Source of the DNA: Thauera humireducens
Lineage (GTDB): Bacteria > Pseudomonadota > Gammaproteobacteria > Burkholderiales > Rhodocyclaceae
Direction: 5' to 3'
Assembly: GCF_001051995.2 (NCBI RefSeq)
Contig: NZ_CP014646.1
Span: 1,054,001-1,118,000, forward strand
DNA length: 64,000 nt
Shown here: one piece after another, positions 27,996 to 39,922 of the stretch
Position numbering within the stretch: position 1 is the first letter of the stretch
How the letters are laid out: each line of letters begins with the position of its first letter
Notes under the pieces: model-generated
The model's input: the letters and a program-made list of their open reading frames with translations, nothing else
What the model was told of the DNA's origin: nothing
Database searches by the model: none
Program-made: the position numbers and the translations under genes

Positions 27996-28767
27996 GATGT
28001 CCTGTTGCACCCTGCTCGACGAGCTGCTCGCTTGTACGACCGAAGCGGCGCTCGCGCCCCCCATAGGAAGCGATCGCCTGGTCGAGCGCATCGGCGCCGA
28101 AATCCGGCCACAGCGTATCGGTGAAGTAGAGCTCGGTGTAAGCGAGTTGCCACAACAGGAAGTTGCTGATGCGCTTCTCCCCGCCAGTCCGAATGAACAG
28201 ATCCGGTTCCGGCGCGAAGTTCATCGACAACGCCGAGGCGATCTCGTCCTCGCTGAATCCGTCGCATCGTTCGGGATGCGCGCGCATCAGCGCAGCGACG
28301 GCATTCGCGATGTCCCATCGGCCACCGTAGTTTGCCGCGATGCTCAGGTGCAAGCGTTCGTTCTTCGCGGTCTTTTCCTCGGACTCGCGAATGGCGCGAA
28401 CGAGTTCGGGGTCGAATCGGGCCAGATCACCGACGACGCGCAGTCGAATCCCGTTCTCGTCCAGCCGGGCGACCTCCTTGCGCAGCGACTTCATGAAGAG
28501 CTGCATCAGGAAGGACACCTCGTCGGCCGGCCTGCGCCAGTTCTCGGAACTGAAGGCAAACAGCGTCAGGTACTCGATACCCCGTTCCATGCACGCCCTG
28601 ACCACCGCGCGCACCGAATCGAGGCCTCGGGAATGCCCGGCAACGCGCGGCATCAGGCGCTTGCGCGCCCAGCGGCCGTTGCCGTCCATGATGATCGCCA
28701 CGTGACGCGGAACCGCGCTCACCGCCGGGATCTCCCGGGTGGAACTTATGAAACGCTTGTGCGTCAT
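27988..28767 (-). CDS. uppS: Undecaprenyl diphosphate synthase
   Basis: A cis-prenyltransferase making the C55 lipid carrier for peptidoglycan and O-antigen. The 259 residues include [13 protein letters not shown] (about 22-34) with the catalytic Asp, [14 protein letters not shown] near 82-90 and the C-terminal [19 protein letters not shown] near 200-218. An AGGAGG ribosome site lies 6 bases before the ATG. It is 46 bases after frr. Confidence 0.95.
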   Translation of the reverse strand: MTHKRFISSTREIPAVSAVPRHVAIIMDGNGRWARKRLMPRVAGHSRGLDSVRAVVRACMERGIEYLTLFAFSSENWRRPADEVSFLMQLFMKSLRKEVARLDENGIRLRVVGDLARFDPELVRAIRESEEKTAKNERLHLSIAANYGGRWDIANAVAALMRAHPERCDGFSEDEIASALSMNFAPEPDLFIRTGGEKRISNFLLWQLAYTELYFTDTLWPDFGADALDQAIASYGGRERRFGRTSEQLVEQGATGHHA

Positions 28768-28813
28768 GACCCGCCTCCTGTTCTGCCCATAAGGGAACAG
28801 CCGATCCGGCGGA

Positions 28814-29371
28814 TCAGATCTGCATCAGTTCCTGCTCTTTCTGGGCAAGAAGCTTGTCGATCTCGGCGACGTACTTGTCGGTCAGCTTCTGGACATCTTC
28901 CTCGGCACGACGCTCGTCGTCCTCCGAGATCTCCTTGTCCTTGACCGCATCCTTGAGATGCTGGTTGGCATCGCGACGCAGGTTGCGGATGGCGATCTTC
29001 GCCGTCTCGCCTTCCTGACGAACGACCTTGGTCAGGTCGCGGCGACGCTCTTCGGTCAGCGCAGGCATCGGCACGCGCAGCAACTCGCCCATGTTCGACG
29101 GGTTCAGCCCCAGGTCGCTGTCGCGAATGGCCTTCTCGACCTTCGGCAGCATCGGCTTTTCCCAGGTCTGGACACCGATCGTACGGGCATCGATCAGCGT
29201 GATGTTGGCAACCTGGTTCACAGGCACCATCGAGCCGTAGTACTCGACCATCACGTGGTCGAGCAGGCCGGTATGCGCACGGCCGGTACGAATCTTGGTG
29301 AGATCGGTCTTGAGTGCCTCGACCGACTTCTGCATCTTCTGCTCAGTGTTCTTCTTAAGTTCGGAAATCAT
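28814..29371 (-). CDS. frr: Ribosome recycling factor
   Basis: Releases ribosomes from mRNA after termination, with EF-G. The 185 residues match the family length. Seen are [13 protein letters not shown] (about 25-37), the domain II hinge near 105-110 ([16 protein letters not shown]) and a helical C-terminal arm. It follows pyrH with a 19-base gap in the conserved rpsB-tsf-pyrH-frr order. Confidence 0.96.
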   Translation of the reverse strand: MISELKKNTEQKMQKSVEALKTDLTKIRTGRAHTGLLDHVMVEYYGSMVPVNQVANITLIDARTIGVQTWEKPMLPKVEKAIRDSDLGLNPSNMGELLRVPMPALTEERRRDLTKVVRQEGETAKIAIRNLRRDANQHLKDAVKDKEISEDDERRAEEDVQKLTDKYVAEIDKLLAQKEQELMQI

Positions 29372-29390
29372 CAGCGCACTCTCCAGAGCA

Positions 29391-30104
29391 TCAGGAATGG
29401 ACCAGCGTACCCTCGTCCTCGCCCATCACCACGCGCTTGAGCGCGCCGGGCTTGAAGATGGAGAACACGTTGATCGGCAGTTTCTGGTCACGGCACAGCG
29501 CGAACGCGGTCGCATCAAGGACTGCCAGGTTGCGACCGATCGCCTCGTCGAAACTGATGCGATGGTAGCGCTGCGCGTTCGGGTCCTTCTTCGGGTCGGC
29601 AGTATAGACGCCATCGACCTTGGTCGCCTTGAGCACGATCTGCGCACCGATCTCGGAACCACGCAGCGCGGCAGCGGTATCGGTGGTGAAGAAGGGGTTG
29701 CCCGTCCCGGCGGCAAAGATCACGACGCGGCCTTCTTCGAGATGACGGATCGCACGGCCGCGGATGTAGGGCTCCACGACCTGGTCGATGCGCAGCGCCG
29801 ACTGCACGCGCGCTTCCAGATCCATGCGCCGCATCGCATCGGCAAGGGCCATCGCGTTCATCACCGTGGCCAGCATGCCCATGTAGTCGGCAGTGGCGCG
29901 GTCCATGCCGGACGCCGCGCCCTTCATGCCACGGAAGATATTGCCGCCGCCGATCACCACACCCACCTGAACACCGAGACGCACGATCTCGGCAATCTCG
30001 GTGACGATGCGGGTGACGACCTCCTCGTTGATACCGTAGGTATCATCACCCATCAGGGCCTCGCCCGAGAGCTTCAGCAGGATGCGCTTGTAGGCGGCGG
30101 ACAT
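29391..30104 (-). CDS. pyrH: UMP kinase
   Basis: Phosphorylates UMP to UDP. The 237-residue amino-acid-kinase-fold protein starts at ATG 30104 ([19 protein letters not shown]). It has [12 protein letters not shown] (about 51-62), the UMP site with [16 protein letters not shown] near 75-90, and [14 protein letters not shown] near 162-175. It lies 10 bases after tsf. Hexameric PyrH is the bacterial type, unrelated to eukaryotic UMP/CMP kinase. Confidence 0.96.
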   Translation of the reverse strand: MSAAYKRILLKLSGEALMGDDTYGINEEVVTRIVTEIAEIVRLGVQVGVVIGGGNIFRGMKGAASGMDRATADYMGMLATVMNAMALADAMRRMDLEARVQSALRIDQVVEPYIRGRAIRHLEEGRVVIFAAGTGNPFFTTDTAAALRGSEIGAQIVLKATKVDGVYTADPKKDPNAQRYHRISFDEAIGRNLAVLDATAFALCRDQKLPINVFSIFKPGALKRVVMGEDEGTLVHS

Positions 30105-30114
30105 GTGCAGCTCC

Positions 30115-31011
30115 TTACTTCTTGGCAGCCGCGGCAGCCTGCTCGGCCACTTCGGCAGCGAAGTCGGCGACCTTCTTCTCGATGCCTTCGCCCACGATGT
30201 AGAGCGTGAAGCCGGCAACCGAGGCGCCCTTGGCCTTCAGCAGTTGCTCGATGGTCTGCTTGCCGTCCTCGGCCTTGACGAAGACCTGAGCCAGCAGCGT
30301 GACTTCCTTCAGGAACTTCTGCACGGTGCCATCGGCAATCTTCTCGAGCATGGCTTCGGGCTTGTTGTCGGCGCGAGCCTTCTCGATGGCGATACGGCGC
30401 TCGGATTCGATCAGATCCTGCGACACGCCCGAGGCGTCCAGCGCCTTCGGCTTGGACGCGGCGATGTGCATCGCGATGTCCTTGCCCAGCTGCTCGTCGC
30501 CGCCAACCAGATCCAGCAGCACACCGATCTTGGCGCCGCCGTGGATGTACGAGAAGAGCTGACCCTTGGCTTCGACACGGGTGAAGCGGCGGATCGACAT
30601 GTTCTCGCCGATCTTGCCAACCAGCGCGGTACGGGTCGACTCGACCGTACCCTCGCCCATCGGCAGCGCCGACAGAGCGGCGACGTCGGCCGGGCTGTTG
30701 GCAGAAACCAGATCGGCGCAGCCATTCACCAGGGCGAGGAAGTCGTCGTTCTTGGCAACGAAGTCGGTCTCGCAGTTCACTTCGATGATCGAACCCAGCT
30801 TGCCGTCGGCGGAGATGCTGATGCCGACCACACCTTCGGCCGCCACGCGGGCAGCGGCCTTGGAGGCCTTGTTGCCCAGCTTGACGCGCAGAATCTCTTC
30901 AGCCTTGGCCATGTCGCCAGCCGCTTCGGCCAGCGCCTTCTTGCATTCCATCATCGGCGCGTCGGTTTTCTCGCGCAGTTCTTTGACCATGCTTGCGGTG
31001 ATTTCCGCCAT
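30115..31011 (-). CDS. tsf: Elongation factor Ts
   Basis: Guanine-nucleotide exchange factor for EF-Tu. 298 residues: UBA-like N-terminal domain with [19 protein letters not shown] (about 9-27), the core contact TDFVAKND (about 80-87), and a coiled-coil then C-terminal module. A terminator-like hairpin lies between rpsB and tsf, the classical site for lowering EF-Ts relative to S2. Confidence 0.97.
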   Translation of the reverse strand: MAEITASMVKELREKTDAPMMECKKALAEAAGDMAKAEEILRVKLGNKASKAAARVAAEGVVGISISADGKLGSIIEVNCETDFVAKNDDFLALVNGCADLVSANSPADVAALSALPMGEGTVESTRTALVGKIGENMSIRRFTRVEAKGQLFSYIHGGAKIGVLLDLVGGDEQLGKDIAMHIAASKPKALDASGVSQDLIESERRIAIEKARADNKPEAMLEKIADGTVQKFLKEVTLLAQVFVKAEDGKQTIEQLLKAKGASVAGFTLYIVGEGIEKKVADFAAEVAEQAAAAAKK

Positions 31012-31080
31012 GCTAACTCCTCGGATTTCGCTATTGCCGGTGTCGAGCAAAACCCGACACCGGCAGGTATTCAAGACTAC

Positions 31081-31103
31081 AAAAAGGGGCCCCTAGAGGC
31101 CCC
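31081..31103 (-). terminator. Intergenic terminator/attenuator between rpsB and tsf
   Basis: On the minus strand GGGGCC, a 6-base loop (TCTAGG) and GGCCCC are followed directly by TTTTT. It falls 14 bases after the rpsB stop and about 70 bases before tsf, so partial termination would set the S2 to EF-Ts ratio. Confidence 0.7.
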
Positions 31104-31116
31104 GGCAAGCTGCAGG

Positions 31117-31872
31117 TCAGGCCTGCTCTTGCGAACCCTCTTCCTCGACTTCGACGAACTCGTCGCCGCCGGCATCGACGATTTCCTGCAGCACCTGGCT
31201 GCGACCCTGCAGCACGGCATCGGCCACGCCACGGGCGTAGAGTCGGATGGCGCGCGAGGAGTCGTCGTTACCCGGGATCACGTAATCCACGCCTTCGGGC
31301 GAGTGGTTGGTATCGACCACGGCAACGACGGGGATACCGAGCTTCTGGGCTTCGGTGATGGCGATCTTGTGGTAGCCGACATCGATCACGAACAGGGCGT
31401 CGGGCAGGCCACCCATCTCCTTGATACCACCGATCGACTTCTGCAGCTTTTCCATCTCGCGACGCACGGTCAGCGCTTCGCGCTTCGACAGACGCTCGAT
31501 CGAACCATCCTCGACCATCGCCTCGACTTCCTTCAGGCGCTTGATCGACTGCTTGACCGTCTTGAAGTTGGTCAGCATGCCACCCAGCCAACGCTCATCA
31601 ACGAAGGGCATGCCGGCACGACCCGCTTCCTCGGCGATGATCTCGCGCGCCTGGCGCTTGGTGCTGACGAACAGGATGTTGCCGCGATTGGCGGCGAGCT
31701 TGCGCACGAAGTCCATCGCTTCGTTGTACTTCACCATCGTCTTTTCGAGGTTGACGATGTGGATCTTGTTGCGCTGGCCGAAGATGTAGGGGGCCATACG
31801 CGGATTCCAGAAGCGGGTCTGGTGGCCGAAATGGACGCCCGCTTCGAGCATCTGACGCATCGTGACTGACAT
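31117..31872 (-). CDS. rpsB: 30S ribosomal protein S2
   Basis: A 251-residue S2 protein starting [18 protein letters not shown]. Conserved blocks include [13 protein letters not shown] (about 27-39), [14 protein letters not shown] (about 100-113) and [25 protein letters not shown] (about 180-205). The acidic Glu-rich tail ends [10 protein letters not shown] longer frame reaches 32073 but is only leader sequence. It is the first gene of the rpsB-tsf-pyrH-frr block. Confidence 0.97.
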   Translation of the reverse strand: MSVTMRQMLEAGVHFGHQTRFWNPRMAPYIFGQRNKIHIVNLEKTMVKYNEAMDFVRKLAANRGNILFVSTKRQAREIIAEEAGRAGMPFVDERWLGGMLTNFKTVKQSIKRLKEVEAMVEDGSIERLSKREALTVRREMEKLQKSIGGIKEMGGLPDALFVIDVGYHKIAITEAQKLGIPVVAVVDTNHSPEGVDYVIPGNDDSSRAIRLYARGVADAVLQGRSQVLQEIVDAGGDEFVEVEEEGSQEQA

Positions 31873-31917
31873 AGGTGTTACTCCAAACTGATCAAAGGGT
31901 TTAACCTCCGCCCCGCG

Positions 31918-31947
31918 GGACGCCCAACGTTCAAACACCGAACGTCC
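31918..31947 (-). promoter_or_regulatory. Hairpin in the rpsB mRNA leader
   Basis: In the roughly 175-base leader, CGTTC and GAACG (31928-31932, 31940-31944) can pair around a 7-base loop, and GGACG/CGTCC (31918-31922, 31943-31947) offer an alternative overlapping pairing. S2 represses its own mRNA in E. coli through a leader structure, so this is a candidate site. The assignment is inference. Confidence 0.35.
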
Positions 31948-32047
31948 GACACCTCGCCGCATCGAAGACCATTGATGCCGGCCTTCGCCGCGGACCCCAT
32001 TGCCGCAGGACGTGTGGATTTTGCCTGCCTCAGCAGACAAGCCTGCA

Positions 32048-32077
32048 ATGTTAGCACGCGCGTTCGCGCTCACTCAA
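32048..32077 (-). promoter_or_regulatory. Predicted rpsB promoter
   Basis: On the minus strand, a -35-like TTGAGT (32072-32077), an 18-base spacer and a -10-like TAACAT (32048-32053). It lies about 175 bases upstream of the rpsB start in the spacer divergent to map. Confidence 0.55.
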
Positions 32078-32163
32078 GCGTAAGCCCGTACCGCGTTTGC
32101 CCGCAGGTGCCCGCATGCGATACCTTTGAGTCCTTTACAGCCCCAGCAAGACAGACAATCAAG

Positions 32164-32985
32164 ATGAGCATCGTTCTCAAGACCGCGGAAGAAATCGACA
32201 AGATGCGCGTGGCGTGCCGCCTCGCGGCCGAGGTCCTCGACTACATCGAGCCCTTCGTCAAACCCGGCGTGACAACCGGCGAACTCGACCGCCTGTGCCA
32301 CGACTACATGGTGAACGTGCAGGACACGGTTCCAGCCCCGCTGAACTACGCCCCCCCCGGCTACACGCCCTACCCCAAGTCGATCTGTACCTCGATCAAC
32401 CATCAGGTCTGCCACGGCGTACCCGGCGAGAAGGCCTTGAAGAAGGGCGACATCGTCAACATCGACATCACCGTGATCAAGGACGGCTTCCACGGTGACA
32501 CCAGCCGCATGTTCCTGGTCGGCGGCGAGGCCGCGGCGAGCATTGCGGCTCGCCGCCTGTCGCAGATCACCTACGAATGCATGTGGCTTGGCATCGCCGC
32601 GGTCAAGCCGGGCGCCCACCTCGGCGACATCGGCGCCGTCATCCAGAAGCATGCGGAGGGCAATGGCTTCTCCGTCGTGCGCGAGTTCTGCGGCCACGGC
32701 ATCGGCCGCAAGTTCCACGAAGATCCGCAGGTCCTTCACTACGGCAAGGCCGGCACCGGCCCCGAACTGAAGCCGGGCATGATCTTCACGATCGAGCCGA
32801 TGATCAACGCCGGCAAGGCCGCCATTTCCGAACTCCCCGACGGCTGGACGATCGTCACGAAGGACCGCAGCCTCTCGGCGCAGTGGGAGCACACGGTCGT
32901 GGTGACCGAAACCGGCGTCGAGGTACTGACGCTGTCGGAGAAATGCCCCCCACCCCCCGCGCTGGTTGCCGCCCGCTTCGCCTGA
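32164..32985 (+). CDS. map: Methionine aminopeptidase, type I
   Basis: Removes the N-terminal Met after deformylation. The 273 residues contain all metal-ligand blocks: IDITVIKDGFHGDTSRMF (two Asp, about 98-115), EFCGHGIGRKFHE (His, about 176-188), FTIEPMINAG (Glu, about 208-217) and WEHTVVVTETGVE (Glu, about 240-252). The start at 32164 (MSIVLKTAEEIDKM) fits the family. It is divergent from rpsB and 9 bases before glnD. Confidence 0.96.
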   Translation: MSIVLKTAEEIDKMRVACRLAAEVLDYIEPFVKPGVTTGELDRLCHDYMVNVQDTVPAPLNYAPPGYTPYPKSICTSINHQVCHGVPGEKALKKGDIVNIDITVIKDGFHGDTSRMFLVGGEAAASIAARRLSQITYECMWLGIAAVKPGAHLGDIGAVIQKHAEGNGFSVVREFCGHGIGRKFHEDPQVLHYGKAGTGPELKPGMIFTIEPMINAGKAAISELPDGWTIVTKDRSLSAQWEHTVVVTETGVEVLTLSEKCPPPPALVAARFA

Positions 32986-32994
32986 AGCCCACCC

Positions 32995-35571
32995 ATGAAA
33001 GACGCCCTCTGCTCCGCCCTTCAACCCCTGATCGGCGAGGCTCGCCGGCGTCTCCATGAGAACGCCGCGACACTCAGGGCCGCCTACGAGGCCCACCCGC
33101 GCACGTCGGCCTTGCTCGAGGGGCGCGCGCGACTGGTGGATGCCGAGGTCATCGGTCTATGGCAGGCCTGCGGCATGCCGGATGACGCTGCGCTGCTTGC
33201 CGTAGGCGGCTACGGTCGGGGCGAGCTGTTCCCGGCCTCGGACGTCGATATCCTCGTTCTGCTGCCGGCCGCGGCCACCCTCGAGATCTGCGAACGACTT
33301 TCGGCGATGGTCGGCGCGCTGTGGGACATCGGGCTCGAGATCGGCCACGCGGTGCGCACGATCGACGAATGCATCGAAGCGGCCGCAGACGACATCACGA
33401 TCCAGACGAACCTGCTCGAGGCGCGCCTGCTCAGCGGTGACCTGCGTCTCTTCGCCGAGCTCAACGAGCGTTACCGCGAAACCCTGGACGTACGCGCCTT
33501 CTACAAGGCGAAGCAGCTAGAACAGGAGCAGCGCTACGCCCGCTTCAACGACAGCCCCTACGCCCTCGAGCCGAACTGCAAGGAGAGCCCGGGCGGGCTG
33601 CGCGACCTGCAGATGCTGAGCTGGATCGCACGCGCCGCAGGCTTGGGGCACAACTGGCGCGACCTCGCCCGTCGCCGCCTCATCACCGGCGGCGAGGCCA
33701 GCGACCTGCGCAGCGTGGAACGCTTCCTGCAGCACCTGCGCATCCGCCTGCACTACCTGACCGGGCGCGCCGAGGACCGGCTGCTGTTCGATCACCAGGA
33801 AAAGCTCGCGCGCATCATGGGCATCGAGGCGACCGCGACGCGACGCGCGTCCGAAGTGCTGATGCAGCGCTACTACGTCACCGCGAAGATGGTGACGCAG
33901 CTCAACACCGTGCTGCTGCAGAACTATGGCACCGTGATCTTCCCCGACCGGGGCGCGGCCTTCGTCATCAATCCGCGCTTCCAGGTCGTGCGCGAGCTGC
34001 TCGACATGCGCCAGGAAGACATTTTCGAGCGCTATCCCTCGGCCCTGCTCGAATGCTTCCTGCTGCTGCAGCAGCGCTCCGAACTCAAGGGCATGACGGC
34101 GCGCACGCTGCGCGCGCTGTGGATCAACCGCAACCGCATCAACGCCGCCTTCCGCGCCAATCCCGAGCACCGCGCACTGTTCCTGCAGATCCTGCAGCAG
34201 AAGCGCGGCATCGTGCATGCATTCCGGCGCATGAACGAGTACGGCATTCTGTCCCGCTACCTGCCGACCTGGCGCCGCATCATCGGCCAGATGCAGCACG
34301 ACCTGTTCCATGTCTATACGGTCGACCAGCACATCCTGATGGTGCTGCGCAACATGCGCCGCTTCACCATGGGCGAGCACGCGCACGAGTACCCCCTGAT
34401 GACGCGGCTCATCATGGCGTTCGAGCGCCACTGGCTGCTGTATGTCGCAGCCCTGTTCCACGACATCGCCAAGGGGCGCGGGGGCGACCACTCCAAGCTC
34501 GGCATGACCGACGCGCGCGAATTCTGCGTGGTGCACGGGCTCGCGAGCGAGGACACCGAACTGGTGGTATGGCTGGTGGAACACCACCTCACCATGTCGC
34601 ACTACGCTCAGAAGGAAGACACCTCCGACCCGGAGGTCGTGCAACGCTTCGCCCGCATCGTCGGCACCGAGCGGCGGCTGATCGCGCTCTACCTCCTGAC
34701 CCACGCCGACATCCGCGGCACCAGCCCCAAGGTCTGGAACGGCTGGAAGGGCAAGCTGCTCGAGGACCTGTTCTTTGCCGCCCAGCGCCTGCTGCGCGGC
34801 GCAACCCCCCAGCAGGCACTGGGACTGGACGACCGGCTGGAAGACGCCCGCCGCCTGCTGCGCTTCCACGGCCTGCGGCCCGGCATCGAGGACCGGCTAT
34901 GGTCCGAACTCGATGCGGTGTACTTCATGCGGCACTCCGCGGAGGAAATCGCCTGGCACACGCGGGTCCTGTATTTCCGCCCCGATACCGACGAACCCGT
35001 TGTCAAGGCCCGCATGGCCGAGGAAGAAGACGGCGTACAGGTCATGGTGTTCACACCCGACCAGAAGGAGCTCTTCGTCCGCCTGACCGGCTTCTTCGGC
35101 CGACTCGGCTTCACCATCCTCGACGCGAAGGTGCACACCACCCGCCACGGTCACGCGCTCGACAGCTTCATGCTGCAGGATCCGGGCGGCGAAGCCAGCT
35201 ACCGCGATGTCATCACCCTGATCGAGCACGAACTCACCGGCTACCTTGTCCGCCCCGGCGTCATCGACCGCCCCTCGCGCGGACGGCTTTCACGCCAGGT
35301 GAAGCACTTCCCGATCACGCCCCAGGTGAGCATCAGGCCGGACGAGGCCGGCCGCCACTACATTCTTTCGCTCACCGCGGCGGACCGTCCGGGCCTGCTG
35401 TTCGACATCGCCGAGACCCTCTCGAGCCACGGCATCCGGCTGCACACGGCCAAGATCGCGACACTGGGCGAGCGGGTCGAGGACACTTTCCTCCTCACCG
35501 GCGCCGCGCTGGCCCAGGACACCCAGCTGCTGCGCGTGGAACGAGCGCTGCTGGAGCGCCTGCAGGTGTGA
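32995..35571 (+). CDS. glnD: PII uridylyltransferase / uridylyl-removing enzyme
   Basis: The bifunctional nitrogen sensor: it uridylylates PII proteins when glutamine is low and removes UMP when it is high. The 858 residues show the nucleotidyltransferase site GGYGRGELFPASDVD (71-85) with D83 and D85, an HD hydrolase domain with AALFHDIAKGRGGDHS near 484-499, and two C-terminal ACT domains (about 690-760 and 800-858), the last with LTAADRPGLLFDIAETL. It follows map closely and is probably co-transcribed. Confidence 0.96.
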   Translation: MKDALCSALQPLIGEARRRLHENAATLRAAYEAHPRTSALLEGRARLVDAEVIGLWQACGMPDDAALLAVGGYGRGELFPASDVDILVLLPAAATLEICERLSAMVGALWDIGLEIGHAVRTIDECIEAAADDITIQTNLLEARLLSGDLRLFAELNERYRETLDVRAFYKAKQLEQEQRYARFNDSPYALEPNCKESPGGLRDLQMLSWIARAAGLGHNWRDLARRRLITGGEASDLRSVERFLQHLRIRLHYLTGRAEDRLLFDHQEKLARIMGIEATATRRASEVLMQRYYVTAKMVTQLNTVLLQNYGTVIFPDRGAAFVINPRFQVVRELLDMRQEDIFERYPSALLECFLLLQQRSELKGMTARTLRALWINRNRINAAFRANPEHRALFLQILQQKRGIVHAFRRMNEYGILSRYLPTWRRIIGQMQHDLFHVYTVDQHILMVLRNMRRFTMGEHAHEYPLMTRLIMAFERHWLLYVAALFHDIAKGRGGDHSKLGMTDAREFCVVHGLASEDTELVVWLVEHHLTMSHYAQKEDTSDPEVVQRFARIVGTERRLIALYLLTHADIRGTSPKVWNGWKGKLLEDLFFAAQRLLRGATPQQALGLDDRLEDARRLLRFHGLRPGIEDRLWSELDAVYFMRHSAEEIAWHTRVLYFRPDTDEPVVKARMAEEEDGVQVMVFTPDQKELFVRLTGFFGRLGFTILDAKVHTTRHGHALDSFMLQDPGGEASYRDVITLIEHELTGYLVRPGVIDRPSRGRLSRQVKHFPITPQVSIRPDEAGRHYILSLTAADRPGLLFDIAETLSSHGIRLHTAKIATLGERVEDTFLLTGAALAQDTQLLRVERALLERLQV

Positions 35572-35577
35572 ATCGGC

Positions 35578-36081
35578 TCAGTGCTTGCTGCCCAGCTTGT
35601 CCATGAGCGCGTAAAGCACGCCCGAGAACAGGAACGTGACGTGAATGCCGACCATCCATCCAAGATGACGGTCGGACAGGTCGTCCACGTTCATGAAGGC
35701 CTTGAGCAGCTCGATGCCCGAAATCGCCACGATCGAGCCGATGAGCTTGACCTTCAGGTCCGAGAAGCCGATGTGCCCCATCCAGTCCGGCCGGTCCTGA
35801 TGGCTGTGCAGGTCATCCATCTTGGACACGAAGTTCTCGTAGCCGCTGAACATGATGATGATCAGCAGATTCATGATCAGGGCGATGTCGACCAGCGACA
35901 GCACGCCGGTGATCAGCTCACCGCCGGTCGCAGTCATGATCCCGGCGAAAAGGCCCCAGACCTCCTTGGTAAACTTCACGAGCAGGACAAGCATCGCCAG
36001 CACCAGCCCGAAATAGACCGGCGCCATCAGCCAGCGGCTGGAGAACAGCAGGTGTTCGAAGTTCTTCTCGATTTGCTTCAT
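35578..36081 (-). CDS. yqhA: UPF0114 (YqhA/TIGR00645) family inner membrane protein
   Basis: A 167-residue protein with four hydrophobic segments (about 16-40, 50-78, 105-125, 135-155). The N-terminus IEKNFEHLLFSSRWLMAP and the segment LVDIALIMNLLIIIMFSGYENFVSK are typical of this family. The function is not established; members are widespread in proteobacteria. The start at 36081 is chosen because the longer frame is low-complexity Arg/Ser shadow sequence. It ends 6 bases from the convergent glnD stop. Confidence 0.88.
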   Translation of the reverse strand: MKQIEKNFEHLLFSSRWLMAPVYFGLVLAMLVLLVKFTKEVWGLFAGIMTATGGELITGVLSLVDIALIMNLLIIIMFSGYENFVSKMDDLHSHQDRPDWMGHIGFSDLKVKLIGSIVAISGIELLKAFMNVDDLSDRHLGWMVGIHVTFLFSGVLYALMDKLGSKH

Positions 36082-36094
36082 GGTCGCCGACCTT

Positions 36095-36832
36095 TCAAAC
36101 GTGGCAGAGCTTGTCGAGAATGGTGCGCACCCTGACCATCGCGCTTTGCAGCATGGCCTCGATGTCGTCAAAGACAATCCCGCCAGCGCTGGCCGAGCGC
36201 CCCGCCGCATGGTTGACCACAACGTTGAGGGCGGCGTAAGGGATGTCCAGTTCGCGCGCCAGAACAGCCTCGGGCATGCCGGTCATGCCGACGACGTCGG
36301 CACCGTCGCGCTCGAAACGATTGATCTCGGCCGCCGTCTCGAGGCGTGGCCCCTGAGTGGCCGCATACACGCCGCCATCCAGTGCAACCTCGCCCGCCAG
36401 CCGCGACGCCTCGATCAGCCTGCGGCGCAGGCCCTGGTCGTAGGGGTGGGTGAAATCCACATGCTTTACCGGCGTGCCCCCGCCTTCGAAGAAGGTACTC
36501 TCGCGCCCCCACGTGTAGTCGATGATCTGGTCAGGCACGACCAGCGCCCCCGGCCCGAGGTCGGCACGGATGCTGCCGACCGAGGCAACGGAGATGATTC
36601 CGCTCACTTTCGCCTGCTTCAGCGCCCAGATGTTGGCGCGGTAGTTCACGAGGTGCGGCGGAATCGTGTGACCGTAGCCGTGACGGGCGAGGAACACGAC
36701 CGGCTCGTTGCACAGCCGCCCGAAGGTCAGCGCGCCGGACGGCTCGCCGTAGGGCGTACGTGCCACTTCACGGCGCTCTACCGCCAGATTCGAAAGCTGC
36801 GTCAGACCGCTTCCACCGATGATCGCGAGCAT
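36095..36832 (-). CDS. mtnP: Methylthio-nucleoside phosphorylase, probably S-methyl-5'-thioinosine type
   Basis: A 245-residue PNP/MTAP-family enzyme that splits the methylthio-purine nucleoside left from polyamine or quorum-signal synthesis. Seen are AIIGGSGLTQL (3-13), phosphate-site RHGYGH near 50, ASVGSIRADLGPG near 88-100 and GPRLETAAEI near 158-167. Near residue 210 it reads LNVVVNHAAG, with Asn where adenosine-specific MTAPs have an Asp (TDYD). That favours a 6-oxopurine substrate, as in the Pseudomonas MTI phosphorylase; this is inference. It precedes yqhA by 13 bases. Confidence 0.85.
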   Translation of the reverse strand: MLAIIGGSGLTQLSNLAVERREVARTPYGEPSGALTFGRLCNEPVVFLARHGYGHTIPPHLVNYRANIWALKQAKVSGIISVASVGSIRADLGPGALVVPDQIIDYTWGRESTFFEGGGTPVKHVDFTHPYDQGLRRRLIEASRLAGEVALDGGVYAATQGPRLETAAEINRFERDGADVVGMTGMPEAVLARELDIPYAALNVVVNHAAGRSASAGGIVFDDIEAMLQSAMVRVRTILDKLCHV

Positions 36833-37018
36833 GCAGTCGCTCCAGGACTTGAGGGCCGCGGATTTTATCACGCGCCTTCGGGCCGGAATGATGTCGTGGA
36901 GGCCACGAACCGGGCCGGACCGCATCTTTCGGAAAGGCCGAACGGCCGCTCGCGAATTCATGTTGCGCTGCCACAGCACGTGGTAGAATCCTCGCCCTTT
37001 CAAAGACTTCCCGCCTCC

Positions 37019-38836
<1,818 letters not shown>

Positions 38837-38862
38837 TCGCCCCCCTCTGCGCCCGAATGTGA

Positions 38863-38904
38863 AGAGGCCCCGCCGGGAACATCCCGCCGGGGCCTCTCTG
38901 TTTT
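38863..38904 (+). terminator. Rho-independent terminator after typA
   Basis: A long GC-rich stem (AGAGGCCCCG at the base, CGGGA at the top, one C-C mismatch) with a 3-base loop, followed by TGTTTT. It starts 27 bases after the typA stop and separates it from the convergent galU gene. Confidence 0.85.
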
Positions 38905-38982
38905 CAGGTGCAAGGATTGCCCTGAGGTCGCGCCTGTGACGCCCGACCGATCAATCGACCGGGCGCCACAGCGGGCGAACGC

Positions 38983-39885
38983 TTACTTCTTCTTGCTGCC
39001 GCCCGATTCCGCGCCGAAGCGGCCGCTCAGGTACTGCGCAAACTCGCCACCCGTCTCCGGGTGACGCAGGCCGAACTCGATCGTCGCCTTCAGGTAGCCG
39101 AGCTTCGAACCGCAGTCGTAGCGCACGCCGTCGAACTGGTAGGCCAGAACGGCCTCCTCCTTCAGCAGCGAGGCGATCGCGTCGGTGAGCTGGTACTCGC
39201 CGCCGGCGCCCGGCTTCAGTGCGCGGATGTGGTCGAAGATGCGCGGCGTCAGGATGTAGCGGCCGACCACGGCCTGGGTGGTCGGCGCCTCCTCGGGCTT
39301 CGGCTTCTCGACGATGCCGGTCATGCGCTGCACCTGGCCAATATCGGTCTCGGTGCTGACGATACCGTAGCTGCGGGTTTCCTCGCGCGGCACGTTCATC
39401 GTGCCCAGCACCGAGCAGCGGTGATAGTTGTACACATCCACCATCTGCTTGAGCACCGGCTTGCCGTCCTTGTTGTCCAGCAGGTCGTCGGCCAGGATCA
39501 CGGCAAAGGCCTCGTCGCTGACCACGTGGCTCGCACAGCGCACCGCATGGCCCAGGCCGAGGGCCTCCGACTGGCGGATGTAGATGCAGTTGACGCCCTT
39601 CGGCACGGTCTGGCGCACGATCTCGAGCAGTTCCTTCTTGCCGCGTGCTTCCAGCTCGGTCTCGAGTTCGTAGGCCTTGTCGAAGTGGTCCTCGATCGAA
39701 CGCTTGGTCCGACCGGTGATGAAGATCATGTCGGTGATGCCCGCCGCGACCGCTTCCTCGACCGCGTACTGGATCAGCGGCTTGTCGACGATCGGCAGCA
39801 TTTCCTTCGGGCTGGCCTTGGTGGCCGGCAGGAAGCGCGTGCCCATGCCGGCAACGGGGAAGACCGCCTTGGTGACCTTCTTCAT
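38983..39885 (-). CDS. galU: UTP-glucose-1-phosphate uridylyltransferase
   Basis: Makes UDP-glucose for lipopolysaccharide, exopolysaccharide and trehalose. The 300 residues contain the nucleotide site [24 protein letters not shown] (begins about residue 9), the catalytic-type [11 protein letters not shown], and GVIVEKP-like [14 protein letters not shown] near 168-182. It lies 97 bases downstream of ligA, behind two hairpins, so it may have its own promoter. Confidence 0.95.
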   Translation of the reverse strand: MKKVTKAVFPVAGMGTRFLPATKASPKEMLPIVDKPLIQYAVEEAVAAGITDMIFITGRTKRSIEDHFDKAYELETELEARGKKELLEIVRQTVPKGVNCIYIRQSEALGLGHAVRCASHVVSDEAFAVILADDLLDNKDGKPVLKQMVDVYNYHRCSVLGTMNVPREETRSYGIVSTETDIGQVQRMTGIVEKPKPEEAPTTQAVVGRYILTPRIFDHIRALKPGAGGEYQLTDAIASLLKEEAVLAYQFDGVRYDCGSKLGYLKATIEFGLRHPETGGEFAQYLSGRFGAESGGSKKK

Positions 39886-39922
39886 TCTTGTTTCACTCCG
39901 GTATCAATGTTTCGGCAGATCC

